Position numbers and translations under genes: made by a program
From: Rhodospirillaceae bacterium
GTDB taxonomy: Bacteria; Pseudomonadota; Alphaproteobacteria; Thalassobaculales; Thalassobaculaceae
DNA: 64,000 bases
Assembly: GCA_018401495.1 (NCBI GenBank)
Contig: JAGYJX010000011.1
Coordinates: 186,001-250,000 of the forward strand
Reading direction: 5' to 3'
Notes under the pieces: model-generated
Databases searched by the model: none
What the model saw: only the letters and a program-made list of their open reading frames with translations
Told to the model about the DNA's origin: nothing
Shown here: positions 26,830 to 35,765 of the stretch, piece after piece
Position numbering within the stretch: position 1 is the first letter of the stretch
How the letters are laid out: each line of letters begins with the position of its first letter

Positions 26830-28125
26830 ATGGTGCAGGACTTCTTCTTCGACTACGGCGGCTATGTCGCGATCGTCCTGCTGTTCGTCCTGATGCTCCT
26901 GTCGGTGCCGGTGTTCGTCGCGATGGGGGTTTCCGCTTTCGCCGCCACGCTCCTGCTCGAGGATCCGGTCCATGCGCTCAGGACCTTCATCCAGATCAGC
27001 TGGCAGGGCGCGTCGATCTTCGAGCTGGTCGCCCTGCCGCTGTTCATCCTCACCGGCACCATCATGCAGCGCACCGATGCCGGCCGTGACCTGTTCGACG
27101 TCACCAAGGCCTGGGTCGGCGCCGTCCCGAATTCCCTCGGCGTCGCGACCATCACGGCCTGCGGGATCTTCGCGGCGATCTCCGGGTCGAGCGTGGCGAC
27201 GGCGGCGACCGTCGGCCTGGTCGCGATCCCGCTGCTGCTGAAGGAGGGCTACGGCGAGTCCCGGGCCGGAGGCTTCGTCGCCGGCGGCGGCACGCTCGGC
27301 ATCATCATCCCGCCGTCGATCCCGCTGATCCTCTATGGCGTCATCACCGAGACGTCGATCGGCCAGCTGTTCATCGCCGGGGTGGTCCCGGGGATCCTGA
27401 TGATGGGGCTGTTCGTCACCTACGTCCTGCTGTCGCGACCGCGGGTGCGGATCGAGTACCGTCCGACCGTGGCGGAGCGGATGTCGACGACCCGCGGCTC
27501 TATCGGCGTGGTGTTGCTGCCGGTGGTCATCATCGTGGCGATCTACACCGGCGTCTTCACCCCGACAGAGGTCGGCGCCCTCTCGGTGCTGTATGTGACC
27601 GCCCTCGGCCTGCTCCAGGGCCGCCTCAGCGTCGAGAAGCTCAGGGACGCCGCCATCGTGGCGACGGCGACGACCTCGATGCTCTACATGCTGATCGTGT
27701 TCGGCCAGTACTTCGCGCACTTCCTGACCTTCGAGCAGGTGCCGCAGTCCATCGCCGCCGCGATCATCGAGCGCGCCGATGGCATCTGGGCGGTCACCCT
27801 GATGATCCTCGCCTACGTGGTGCTCGGGATGTTTCTCGAGAGCGCGGCGATGCTGCTGATCTCGATTCCGATCTTCTTCCCGGTAGCCGAGCAGCTCGGA
27901 ATGGACCCGATCGTCTTCGGCATCTTCGCCGTCATCGCCATGGAGATCGCCCAGATCTCGCCGCCGATCGGCGTGAACCTCTTCACCATCCACGGCATAT
28001 CCAGGATCGCCCTGTGGAAGCTGGCGCGCGGCGCGCTGCCGTTCCTGCTCATCCAGATCGCCATGCTCTACCTCGTCTACCTGCTCCCGGAGCTCGTGCT
28101 GTGGCTGCCCCACTCGATGAAGTGA
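26830..28125 (+). CDS. TRAP transporter large membrane subunit (DctM family)
   Basis: 431 residues with about a dozen membrane helices. Landmarks are AISGSSVATAATVGLVAIPL, GGTLGIIIPPSIPLILYGVI and the repeat SPPIGVNLFTIHGI. It is the main transmembrane channel of the TRAP system and uses an ion gradient rather than ATP. Followed after 53 bases by aconitase X. Confidence 0.93.
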   Translation: MVQDFFFDYGGYVAIVLLFVLMLLSVPVFVAMGVSAFAATLLLEDPVHALRTFIQISWQGASIFELVALPLFILTGTIMQRTDAGRDLFDVTKAWVGAVPNSLGVATITACGIFAAISGSSVATAATVGLVAIPLLLKEGYGESRAGGFVAGGGTLGIIIPPSIPLILYGVITETSIGQLFIAGVVPGILMMGLFVTYVLLSRPRVRIEYRPTVAERMSTTRGSIGVVLLPVVIIVAIYTGVFTPTEVGALSVLYVTALGLLQGRLSVEKLRDAAIVATATTSMLYMLIVFGQYFAHFLTFEQVPQSIAAAIIERADGIWAVTLMILAYVVLGMFLESAAMLLISIPIFFPVAEQLGMDPIVFGIFAVIAMEIAQISPPIGVNLFTIHGISRIALWKLARGALPFLLIQIAMLYLVYLLPELVLWLPHSMK

Positions 28126-28178
28126 TCCCTCCGCCGCGGATCGCGACGGCCAACTCTCGCAACAGGAGGACCCAGGCG

Positions 28179-29422
28179 ATGAAGCTTACCGAGGAAGAGC
28201 GCGCCATGCTGGCCGGGGAACTGGGCGAGCCGAAGCGCTGGGCCATCGACCACATGAAGAAGGTGGGGGAGATGTTCGACGCGGCCGACCTTGTGGCGGT
28301 GTCGCAGGCCCACATGATGGCCGACCCGGAATCGGTCGGCGAGGCCGGTGTGGCGTTTCTGGAGGCGCTCGCCGCGCATCCCGAGGCCGAGCGGCGTGTC
28401 GTCGTGCCGATGCTCACCGACCCGCGAGGCGTCGACCTCAACTACTACCGCCCGCTCGGGCAGACCGAGGAGATGGCGGATCTCGACCGCCGCACCATTG
28501 CGGCCTGCACCAGGCTCGGCATCCTGATGACCAACACCTGCATCAACTACCAGACGATCATGCCGCCGACGCATCGCGATCACGTGGCGTTCGGCGACAC
28601 CGGCGTCGTCATCTACTGCAACAGCGCGCTCGGCGCGCGCTCCAACTTCGAGGGCGGGCCGTCCGCGCTGGCGGCCGGCCTGACCGGCCGCACCCCCGCT
28701 ACGGCCTCCACCTGGACGAGAACCGCCGGGCCACGAGGCGCTTCGTGGTGCGGCACCGGCCGCAGGGCGTGGCCGAGTGGGGAGCGCTCGGCGCCATCGT
28801 CGGAAAGCTCTCGGGATCCTACTGGGAGGTGCCGGTCATCGACGGGATCGACTCCGCTCCGACCTCCGACGAGATGAAGCACCTCGGCGCGGCCATGGCG
28901 AGCTTCGGCTCGACGCCGCTGTTCCATCTGGTCGGCATCACCCCCGAGGCACCGACCCTGGACGCCGTCGGCGGCAGCCGGCTGCCGGCACACGAGATCA
29001 CGGCGGGCGATCTCGAGGCGCTGCGCTCCGGCTACGGTGGCAAAGGCGAGAAGGTCGACGTCGTCGTGTTCGCCGCGCCGCAGCTGTCGCTGGTCGAGAT
29101 GCAGAAGGTGGCGGACCTCCTGGATGGTAGGCGGGTGCACGCGGCCACGGCGCTCATCGTCTGCACCTCGCCCAGCGTCTACGCCGACAGCACCCGCCTC
29201 GGCCTGATCGTGCGGATCGAGGGTGCCGGCGCCAAGGTCCTGGAGGGCACCTGCTTCTACAACCAGTACGCCCGCGAGATCGGCGAGGCGAACGGCTGGC
29301 GCCGGCTGCTCAGCAACTCGGCGAAGATCGTCAACATCCTCGGCGGCTATGGCTACCTGCCGGCGCTGGCGAGCACCGAGGATTGCGTGGAATCGGCCTG
29401 CGCCGGGGAGATCGTGCGATGA
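28179..29422 (+). pseudogene. Aconitase X large subunit (AcnX, DUF521), with one frameshift
   Basis: AGGAGG precedes the ATG at 28179. The first 170 codons read MLTDPRGVDLNYYRPLGQ, GILMTNTCINYQTIMPPTHR and CNSALGARSNFEGGPSALAA. At about 28690 the frame shifts and the second part continues GVAEWGALGAIVGKLSGSYW, STPLFHLVGITPEAPTLDA, then LEGTCFYNQYAREIGEANGW. Total length is one base off a multiple of three. AcnX in bacteria dehydrates hydroxyproline-type substrates using an iron-sulfur cluster (Cys residues above). Surrounding genes are intact, so the shift may be a sequencing error. Confidence 0.8.
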
Positions 29423-29838
29423 CCGTGCTCAAGTGCCACAAGGGGATCGGCGCCAGGATCGAGGGCGAGGCGCTGGTCGCCGACGACAACTTCTCGGCCC
29501 GCTACGACCTGGACCGCATCAACGGGGTGTTCTCCCGCCCGCAGCACAAGCTGGCGGGGCAATCCTACGTCGACAAGATCCTCGTCCTGAACACCTGCAA
29601 GGGCGGCGTGGCCTCGGCCTGGATGCTGCACGAGATGAAGCAGCGGGGCATCGTCCCGAAGGCCATCCTGTTCAACCGCGCCAACACCATCCTGGCCCAG
29701 GGCGCTGCGCTGGCCGGGCTGGCGCTGTGCGACCGGTTCGAGGACGGCGACGTCACGCAACTGATCAGGACCGGCGACTGGTTGATGGTCGACCCGGAAC
29801 GCGGTGAGGTGTCGATCGCCGGCGAGCCGCGACCTTAG
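29419..29838 (+). CDS. Aconitase X small (swivelling) subunit, DUF126
   Basis: 139 residues whose ATG overlaps the large-subunit stop (ATGA). The swivelling domain is recognised by KGIGARIEGEALVADDNFSA, NTCKGGVASAWMLHEMKQRG and PKAILFNRANTILAQGAALA. It completes the dehydratase active site together with the large subunit. Last gene of the TRAP/AcnX operon. Confidence 0.88.
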   Translation: MTVLKCHKGIGARIEGEALVADDNFSARYDLDRINGVFSRPQHKLAGQSYVDKILVLNTCKGGVASAWMLHEMKQRGIVPKAILFNRANTILAQGAALAGLALCDRFEDGDVTQLIRTGDWLMVDPERGEVSIAGEPRP

Positions 29839-30003
29839 CCCGCGCGTGGAGCGCGTCCGAGACAGGGGATATACCTTCGCGCTTCACACGAGCAAACGAA
29901 CCGGGTCGCCAGGGATGCCGGGGCCTGCAGCAACGCGCCCCAGGCGCTCCCTCATCGTGTCGGACGACCGGCGGCGCGGCTGCCGCGAGGGTCGGCTTCT
30001 CAC

Positions 30004-30516
30004 TCAGGACGCCCGGGCCAGCCTCAGCCCTCCCAGTAGCACGAGACTGAGAAGCAGACCGCCCGCCAGAACCTGCCACCAAGCGGGACCTTCATGAAGC
30101 GAGTAGCTCCCAGTCACGCCGTCAACGCCGAGCTGTGCCGCCATCGCTCCGATGTCCACAGTCAAGTCGATGGCGGGCATCGCCATGCCCGCCAGCGTCC
30201 CCAGGACCACAAGGATAAGGGCTCCCACGAGCCGGGACACCGGGTCCATGAACAGCATCCACAGGTATAGCAGCACCCATAGGATGACCAGGACCGGGCC
30301 TGATATCTCGATCGAGGAGATCGGATGAGGTAAGGAGAAGAGGAAGGATCCAGCTCCCGCAGTCAGAAGAAGCGCCAGGATTGCGCACTTCGTCGACCAG
30401 GGCCGGGTCGCCGTTCTGTCGCTCTTCCAGGCACTGCGGAGGAACGAAATAACGCGCTGGCGTGTCGTCGGTGGTGACGTGGGCTGTCGCGGTCGGACAA
30501 CACCGCCTCTCGTCAT
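30004..30516 (-). CDS. Membrane protein of unknown function
   Basis: 170 residues with a basic N-terminus and four predicted membrane segments (CAILALLLTAGAGSFLFSL, VLVILWVLLYLWMLFM, LVGALILVVLGTLAGMAM, VLAGGLLLSLVLLGGLRL). No family recognised. The hydrophobic pattern is too regular for a chance frame. Lies downstream of the HTH-TPR gene on the same strand (gap 84 bases), so they could be co-transcribed. Confidence 0.6.
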   Translation of the reverse strand: MTRGGVVRPRQPTSPPTTRQRVISFLRSAWKSDRTATRPWSTKCAILALLLTAGAGSFLFSLPHPISSIEISGPVLVILWVLLYLWMLFMDPVSRLVGALILVVLGTLAGMAMPAIDLTVDIGAMAAQLGVDGVTGSYSLHEGPAWWQVLAGGLLLSLVLLGGLRLARAS

Positions 30517-30600
30517 AACGGCAGATCCGGCTTGGATCAGGCGAGCGAGGGATCGTCTGGAGTCAGACGACCCGACCGCCCTTGTCGAGGTGCATCATGA

Positions 30601-31611
30601 TCACTCCTTTCGCCGCTCTGCGGCTTCGTTCTCGCGTCTGAGGCGGTGGTCGAGCGCCTCGGTGAGACTCACGATGGTGTCCTGGTATATCGGCTCACCC
30701 CGTATGCCGTCAAGATCACTGTCCTTCTCCATGTCAGCTAGGACAGATTTTATGTCACGCTCCGAGAGCGAGGCAAGGGCGGCCTGGTGCAGACGGCCGG
30801 CGAAGCTGTATGTCAGCCGAGTGTCGCGGCTGATTGCGGCGCAGCAGAGAGCTGAATAGTAGGCTGGGGCGTAGGTCGGCTGCGCCATCATGGCATCGAG
30901 ATAGAGTTCAAAAGCCTCGGCAAATCGGCCAAGCTTCATGACAGCGTTGGCGGTATTCGTCAGACAGATCGCCTCGTACAGCGCCAGAATGTCCCCGCGC
31001 TGGTTTCCGAGGTGGGTGCGATGATAGGATCTCCTCGCCTCCAAGGCCTGCCGCGAATACCGCTCCGCCTCAACGAAGCGTCCGGTCTTGTGGCAGGCTT
31101 GGCTCATGTCGACGAGGACATAGGTGCGTGTCAGCGCGTCAACCGACTGCCAGGCGGCACTGTCCTCGATATGGTCGATCAGGTAGTCATAGGCATCCGA
31201 GTACCGCTCCGCGTCCATATACTGACGGACCCGCGCGAACCACCGCGGTATGTCCTTCTCCTCGTCCAGTACGTGCGTTTCCAGCTGTGTCTCGCGCTGT
31301 CGTCTCTCGTGCTCCACCCGTCGCCGTTCGGCCATCGCGATGAAGTCGGCCTCTCCCATTCTCGCGAGATCCTGGACCCGGGCCGCCTCACGGCGCATCA
31401 CGTCACGGACGCTGTGATCGGGGTTGGTCGCCCCGTTTCGATAGCGACGGACCGTTCGCGACGAACACCCCAACAGCGTGGCCAGCGTCTCGTCCTCGAG
31501 GTGCCCGAAAAGCAGAAAGAATCGGGCGACACCGGTTCCCACGGCTTCTTCGGGAGAAGCCGCGGGCGACGTGTTGCCGCCGGTGCGATCTGGGCTGGCC
31601 GGGTGTGTCAT
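30601..31611 (-). CDS. HTH and TPR-repeat protein
   Basis: 336 residues. Residues about 35-75 look like a helix-turn-helix (LEDETLATLLGCSSRTVRRY). Residues about 115-300 are helical repeats resembling tetratricopeptide repeats (DAERYSDAYDYLIDHIEDSA, KTGRFVEAERYSRQALEARR, KLGRFAEAFELYLDAMMAQP). Such proteins can be peptide- or protein-sensing regulators, but the target is unknown. TGACATATATGCTGTCA just upstream of the start could be its control element. Confidence 0.65.
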   Translation of the reverse strand: MTHPASPDRTGGNTSPAASPEEAVGTGVARFFLLFGHLEDETLATLLGCSSRTVRRYRNGATNPDHSVRDVMRREAARVQDLARMGEADFIAMAERRRVEHERRQRETQLETHVLDEEKDIPRWFARVRQYMDAERYSDAYDYLIDHIEDSAAWQSVDALTRTYVLVDMSQACHKTGRFVEAERYSRQALEARRSYHRTHLGNQRGDILALYEAICLTNTANAVMKLGRFAEAFELYLDAMMAQPTYAPAYYSALCCAAISRDTRLTYSFAGRLHQAALASLSERDIKSVLADMEKDSDLDGIRGEPIYQDTIVSLTEALDHRLRRENEAAERRKE

Positions 31612-31930
31612 GTGACATATATGCTGTCAGAAAAGGCGAGCATCAAGGTCGTGTTTCCTGTCTCACAGCCGCGAGGCGACGCAACTGTCCGGATCCAGGC
31701 ACGCCGTCCACCGGTCGTCATCGCCCGGGGCGTACGCCGAGGTGTGCGTCTCGAGGGACCGAGCGCGGCGTTACCCGATGCTTGCCATTCAGCCGAACGG
31801 CGAGGCCCACATCTGGGTGATCTGGAGGCGCCGCCACCGGCTCGAGAGTTTCGCGCGCTGCTCGGCGGTCAGCGGAAGTTCCTCGCTGAGGCTTGCCCAG
31901 GTGGTGGCGGCACGGTCGATGGTCGCCTCG

Positions 31931-31974
31931 TGTCAATCGGCGTCGGAACGGGACCCCGGATCGGCGTGCAAAAG
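31931..31974. repeat. IS21-like terminal repeat, left
   Basis: TGTCAATCGGCGTCGG begins a block containing two copies of an ATCGGCGTSSRAAM-like box. The block is inverted at 33632-33651 (ending CCACGCCGATTAACA). This box pattern with TGT ends resembles IS21-family termini. No istA/istB genes remain between them. Confidence 0.5.
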
Positions 31975-33631
31975 GGGCTCTGACTCACTTTTGATGAAAT
32001 TCGGATGTGCACTGGCGCGGCTTCACCAAGGGAGTCAATGCCATGCAGCAAGCTCTGCGCCCATCGGACCTGGTGCCTCGGGGCTTTATCGTGGATGAGG
32101 CGGTCAACGGCGATCGCGGCATGCTCATCACGGTGCGCCCGAGAGCAAAGGCGAGCACCTGCCCGGGGTGTGGGATGGTCGCGGAACGGATCCACAGTCG
32201 GTATTTCCGGCGGCTGGCAGACCTGCCGATGGGGGGCCAGCCAGTTCGGCTCGTGGTGCTGGCGCGCCGGTTCTTTTGTGATGCGGTGCTGTGTGGGCGG
32301 CGCATCTTCGCCGAGCGGTTTGATCCGGGCGTGCTGATGCCCTGGGCCCGTCGAACGGCGCGGCTCGATCATATCGTCCATCATCTGGCCCTCGCGCTGG
32401 GTGGGCGCCCAGCGGCGAGCTTGGCCCAGCGACTGATGCTGCCGGTGAGCAAGGATACCCTCCTTCGGGTCGTGCGACGGCGCAGCACTCCGCGCTTGGT
32501 CCCGCCCACGGTGATCGGCATCGACGACTGGGCGTGGCGGCGCAACCAGCGCTATGGAACCATCGTTTGCGACCTGGAGCGGCGCAAGACGATCGCCCTG
32601 CTTCCCGATCGGGAGCCAGCGACGGCGCAAGCCTGGCTGTCAGAGCAACCACAGATCGCGGTGGTCGCGCGAGACCGCGGCGGCGGCTACGCGCTGGCGG
32701 CGGCCAAGGCCCTGCCGAACGCGACCCAGGTGGCCGATCGTTGGCACCTGATGGAGAACGCCAGCCGCGCCTTCCTCGATGCGGTTCGCAAATCCATGGG
32801 CCGGATCCGCGCCGCTATCGGGGCCGCGACAATCAATCCCGACCTGCTGACCGCTGCCGAGCAGCTTCAGTACGAAGGATACCTTCGCCGTGAGGACGAC
32901 AACGCCGTCATTCTGGGGCTGGCGAAGGATGGGGTCGCGATCAAGGAGATCGTCCGTCGCACCGGCCGCAGCCGCGGCGTCGTCCGCAAGGTGCTGCGCG
33001 GTCAGCGCTCGGATGTGTTCCGCGTCCGGGAGAACTCGCTCGAGCTGTACCTGCCATGGCTCGACGCCCAGTGGGCCGCCGGACAACACAACGGCGCCGA
33101 GTTATGGCGGTGCCTCAAGAGCCACGGGTTCCGCGGCTGCCTTCGGGTGGTCACGGAGTGGGCGGCGCGCCGTCGACGGGCGGAGCAGCTCGGCGCCAGC
33201 ACCCTCAGCCGCGCGCCGTCAGCTCGCACGATCGCGCGGCTCATGACCATCGGGCGTGACTACCTCTCCAGGTCCGACACCGTCACCGTCGCGGTGATCG
33301 AGGCCGGCGTGCCGCTCCTGGTAGGGGCGCGGGAAATCATCGCATCCTTCCAGGCCATGGTCCGCAAGAAGTCGCTGGCCGACCTCGCGCCCTGGCTGGA
33401 GCGGGCCCGCACCAGCTTGGTCGCCTCGTTCGCCAACGGGATCCTCAAGGACATGGCCGCCGTAAGCGCCGCAATCACCTCGCCGTGGTCCAACGGCCAG
33501 ACCGAGGGGCAGATCACCAAGCTCAAGCTGGTGAAGCGCCAGATGTACGGACGAGGGAAACTGGATCTGCTGCAGGCGCGCCTCGTTGGGGCGTCATAGC
33601 TAGCGACATCATCAAAAGTGAGTCAGAGCCC
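31975..33631. mobile_element. ISL3-family insertion sequence
   Basis: Perfect 23-bp inverted ends (31975-31997 and 33609-33631) starting GGGCTCTGACTCAC and ending TTTTGATGA enclose a single transposase gene. The element lies between inverted IS21-like ends and no 8-bp target duplication is visible, so its left and right flanks are not from one simple insertion. Confidence 0.85.
32043..33599 (+). CDS. ISL3-family transposase
   Basis: 518 residues from the ATG at 32043, with AAGGGAG nine bases upstream. N-terminal zinc-finger-like region (CPGCGMVAERIHSRYFRRLA, DLPMGGQPVRLVVLARRFFC). DDE catalytic core: VIGIDDWAWRRNQRYGTIVC (Asp), VVARDRGGGYALAAAKALPN (Asp), C-terminal SPWSNGQTEGQITKLKLVKR (Glu) and QMYGRGKLDLLQARL. 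An HTH insertion (DGVAIKEIVRRTGRSRGVVR) separates the halves. Frame and catalytic residues are intact. Confidence 0.92.
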   Translation: MQQALRPSDLVPRGFIVDEAVNGDRGMLITVRPRAKASTCPGCGMVAERIHSRYFRRLADLPMGGQPVRLVVLARRFFCDAVLCGRRIFAERFDPGVLMPWARRTARLDHIVHHLALALGGRPAASLAQRLMLPVSKDTLLRVVRRRSTPRLVPPTVIGIDDWAWRRNQRYGTIVCDLERRKTIALLPDREPATAQAWLSEQPQIAVVARDRGGGYALAAAKALPNATQVADRWHLMENASRAFLDAVRKSMGRIRAAIGAATINPDLLTAAEQLQYEGYLRREDDNAVILGLAKDGVAIKEIVRRTGRSRGVVRKVLRGQRSDVFRVRENSLELYLPWLDAQWAAGQHNGAELWRCLKSHGFRGCLRVVTEWAARRRRAEQLGASTLSRAPSARTIARLMTIGRDYLSRSDTVTVAVIEAGVPLLVGAREIIASFQAMVRKKSLADLAPWLERARTSLVASFANGILKDMAAVSAAITSPWSNGQTEGQITKLKLVKRQMYGRGKLDLLQARLVGAS

Positions 33632-33651
33632 TTTTTCCACGCCGATTAACA
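33632..33651. repeat. IS21-like terminal repeat, right
   Basis: Ends CCACGCCGATTAACA, the inverse of the TGT..AATCGGCGTSG left terminus at 31931. Confidence 0.5.
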
Positions 33652-33732
33652 CACACAGCGGCTCGTGGCGCCCGGTCTGTCAGTCGCCCTGCGCGCATTC
33701 GCCCTGCATTAGGTTCGCCCTGCACCCCTTTT

Positions 33733-33775
33733 GTATGGATGACATTGTAATGCTGTCATGATATCTTGCTCCATA
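33733..33775. promoter_or_regulatory. VapBC control region with nested inverted repeats
   Basis: TGTATGGA and TCCATACA form outer arms, and ATGACA/TGTCAT form an inner pair around TTGTAATGC. AT-rich and just ahead of the antitoxin start. Typical of an autoregulated TA operator. Inferred. Confidence 0.5.
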
Positions 33776-33793
33776 CAGATTGGAAGGCTCGCC

Positions 33794-34033
33794 ATGACAC
33801 TTCAGATTCGCGACGACCGCGCCCGTACCCTCGCGAAGCAACTCGCCGAGCGGCGCCACGTGACGATGACCGAGGCTGTCATCCAGGCGCTTGAGGCCGA
33901 GCTGCGCCGCGAGGCCGAGGCCGTGCCGCTCGCTGAGCGCGTCGCCCGCATTGCCGAAGAACTTGCAGCCGCGGCCGGGCCGAACCGTCGCACCATGACC
34001 AAGGACGAGATCGACGCGATGTGGGGCCACTGA
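33794..34033 (+). CDS. VapB-type antitoxin (PSK-type transcription factor)
   Basis: 79 residues, GGAAGG ribosome binding site upstream. It fits the Rv0623-like/PSK antitoxin family: MTLQIRDDRARTLAKQLAER, then HVTMTEAVIQALEAELRREA. The N-terminus should form a DNA-binding strand-helix-helix, and the C-terminus should cover the PIN toxin active site. Stop and toxin start overlap by one base. Confidence 0.88.
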   Translation: MTLQIRDDRARTLAKQLAERRHVTMTEAVIQALEAELRREAEAVPLAERVARIAEELAAAAGPNRRTMTKDEIDAMWGH

Positions 34034-34437
34034 TGTTCATCGACACCTCGGTGATCGTAGCATTGCTCGCCCAGGAATCGGACGCGGGACGCTATGCCGA
34101 GCGGATCGCAGCGGCACCGGCGCGCTACACATCCGGCCTGGTGATCCTGGAGGCCTCCATGCGCCTCTCGACCATGCTCGACCTCGATCCGGTGTTCGTG
34201 GAGACGCGGATCCAGGCGCTGCTCGACGAAGCACGGGTCTCGGTCGTGGCGATCAACGGGGGCATCGCCAAGCTGGCGGTCGACGCCTTTGCCCGCTTCG
34301 GAAAGGGCCGTGGCCATCCGGCGCAGCTCAACCTGGCGGACTGTATGTCATACGCTTGCGCGCGGGCCTATCGGGTACCCTTGTTGTTCAAAGGCAACGA
34401 CTTCACACGGACCGACATCGACGCGGCCCATGCGTGA
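34033..34437 (+). CDS. VapC-type PIN-domain toxin
   Basis: 134 residues. PIN acidic residues are in place: MFIDTSVIVALLAQE (first Asp), a Glu in VILEASMRLS, and NLADCMSYACARAYRVPLLF (Asp), with FKGNDFTRTDI at the end. Magnesium-dependent ribonuclease that cuts tRNA or rRNA when free of antitoxin. Forms an operon with the preceding VapB. Confidence 0.9.
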   Translation: MFIDTSVIVALLAQESDAGRYAERIAAAPARYTSGLVILEASMRLSTMLDLDPVFVETRIQALLDEARVSVVAINGGIAKLAVDAFARFGKGRGHPAQLNLADCMSYACARAYRVPLLFKGNDFTRTDIDAAHA

Positions 34438-34750
34438 CCACCAGGCGTGACCGTCGTTCAACGTGGGATCCCGGCGCCGATCGGCACCGCAAGCGGTTGA
34501 TATCTCACTGTCGAAAGGCTCCGCCGGTCGCTCGCTGGTGCACCTTGGTTACGGCGGATGCAGTATAGGCGTCCGCAGTCCCGAACACCTGCCGCCACGG
34601 CCAAGGTCGCTTGCCGCGAGACGGCCCGCCTGAGACCCGCCGGACGGCGGGTGCCGGGTCAGACGGACCACAGGGTGATGCGCCAAGGTTTCACCGCCAG
34701 AGCGCCAGTCAATGAGCGATCCGCACGACCTCCCGGCTCGGGCGATGGGA
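34438..34750. other. Stretch without a recognisable gene
   Basis: Nothing protein-like is apparent. The right part may hold the non-coding left end of the IS110-type element (where IS110 guide RNAs are encoded), but I could not recognise one. Confidence 0.35.
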
Positions 34751-34767
34751 ACGCAGCCCGTGGGAGG

Positions 34768-35484
34768 CAGGATAGGGAAAGCGTCGTTGGCCTGGACTGG
34801 GGCTGCTCGTACCACGCGGTCTTCGTGGTCGATGGACAGGGCCAGGCGGTCGACCGGTTCGAGGTCCGCCACGATCGCGCCGGGCTCCATCAACTGATCA
34901 GCCGGCTTCGCCGGATCGGATCGCCGAATGCGCTGCCGGTCGCCATCAAGCGGCCGTCGGGCCTCCTGGTCGACCGGCCGCTCGAAGCCGGTCACCCGGT
35001 GGTCCCGCTGCACCCGAACGCGGTCAAGGCGAGCCGGCCGCGCTACCCCGCCGCGCTGGCCAAGAGCGACCGCGGCGACGCCTGCATGCTGATGTCTTTC
35101 CCGCGCGCCGGATGGGTGTGCGCCGCCCAGATGCCTGCCGAGATCGGTGACCAGCGACAACGCTTCCTCACCCACGACCAACTGGCTGCCGAGGCCGGCG
35201 CCAGCCCCGTCACCAAGGCCTCCGGGAAGAGCCACGCCGTCTGCTTTCGATGGGCCGGCAACAAGCGCCTGCGCGTCGCCGTCACCTGCTTCGCCGACAA
35301 CTCCAGGCACGCCTCGCCCTGGGCCGCCAACCTCTACGCCCGAGCACGCGCCAGGGGATGCGACGATCCCCACGCCATCCGCATCATTGCCCAGGCCTGG
35401 ATCCGCGTCCTGTGGCGCGCCTGGCACGACCGGCAACCCTACAATCCCTGGCGTCATGCCAGCGCTCAGGCTTGCGCTGCCTGA
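34768..35484 (+). pseudogene. IS110-family transposase, internally deleted and catalytically broken
   Basis: Starts in the RuvC-like DEDD domain (VVGLDWGCSYHAVFVVDGQG, first Asp). The catalytic Glu position reads AIKRPSG where family members have AIERP(S/D)G. The last pair is KSDRGDA. About 100 residues are then missing, and the sequence jumps to the C-terminal transposase_20 part (TKASGKSHAVCFRWAGNKRL, DPHAIRIIAQAWIRVLWRAW). Both the Glu to Lys change and the deletion should abolish activity. Confidence 0.8.
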
Positions 35485-35706
35485 GCCAACTCCACGGCCC
35501 GTTTCCTGGTTCGACCAAGACGACCGTTTCCTCGTCCCGACCGGCAGCCCACACGCCGGGTTCGCGACGGCGCCGTCAAGGAACGCCGAAGGCGACCGGC
35601 GAAGGCGGCGCGTAGCGTCCTTGATGGCGACGGAACGATCCCGGCACCCTCCGATCGACCGGGACGTTGACACAGGGTGTCTCACGCGAGCGCCGGGCAC
35701 CTCCAG
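35485..35706. other. Short gap after the IS110 remnant
   Basis: No gene seen. It runs into the control region of the next Xre-RES module. Confidence 0.35.
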
Positions 35707-35740
35707 GAGCATATGCTCTTGCAGTCGAGCGCATATGCTC
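35707..35740. promoter_or_regulatory. Paired operator boxes of Xre-RES module D
   Basis: GAGCATATGCTC (35707-35718) and GCGCATATGCTC (35729-35740) share the GCATATGC core and begin 22 bases apart, two helical turns, so two dimers could bind the same DNA face. AGGAGG follows at 35754 before the antitoxin ATG. Confidence 0.6.
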
Positions 35741-35765
35741 TCATGTTTCCGTCAGGAGGTGCCCC

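Noticed and set aside
25342..28113. A 923-codon reverse frame opposite the TRAP genes
   Set aside because: Charged, repetitive His/Asp/Arg-rich translation typical of the antisense strand of GC-rich membrane protein genes; the forward TRAP genes explain the region.
34438..34767. IS110-type guide (bridge) RNA
   Set aside because: The element is truncated and I could not identify a convincing structured RNA or both element ends.
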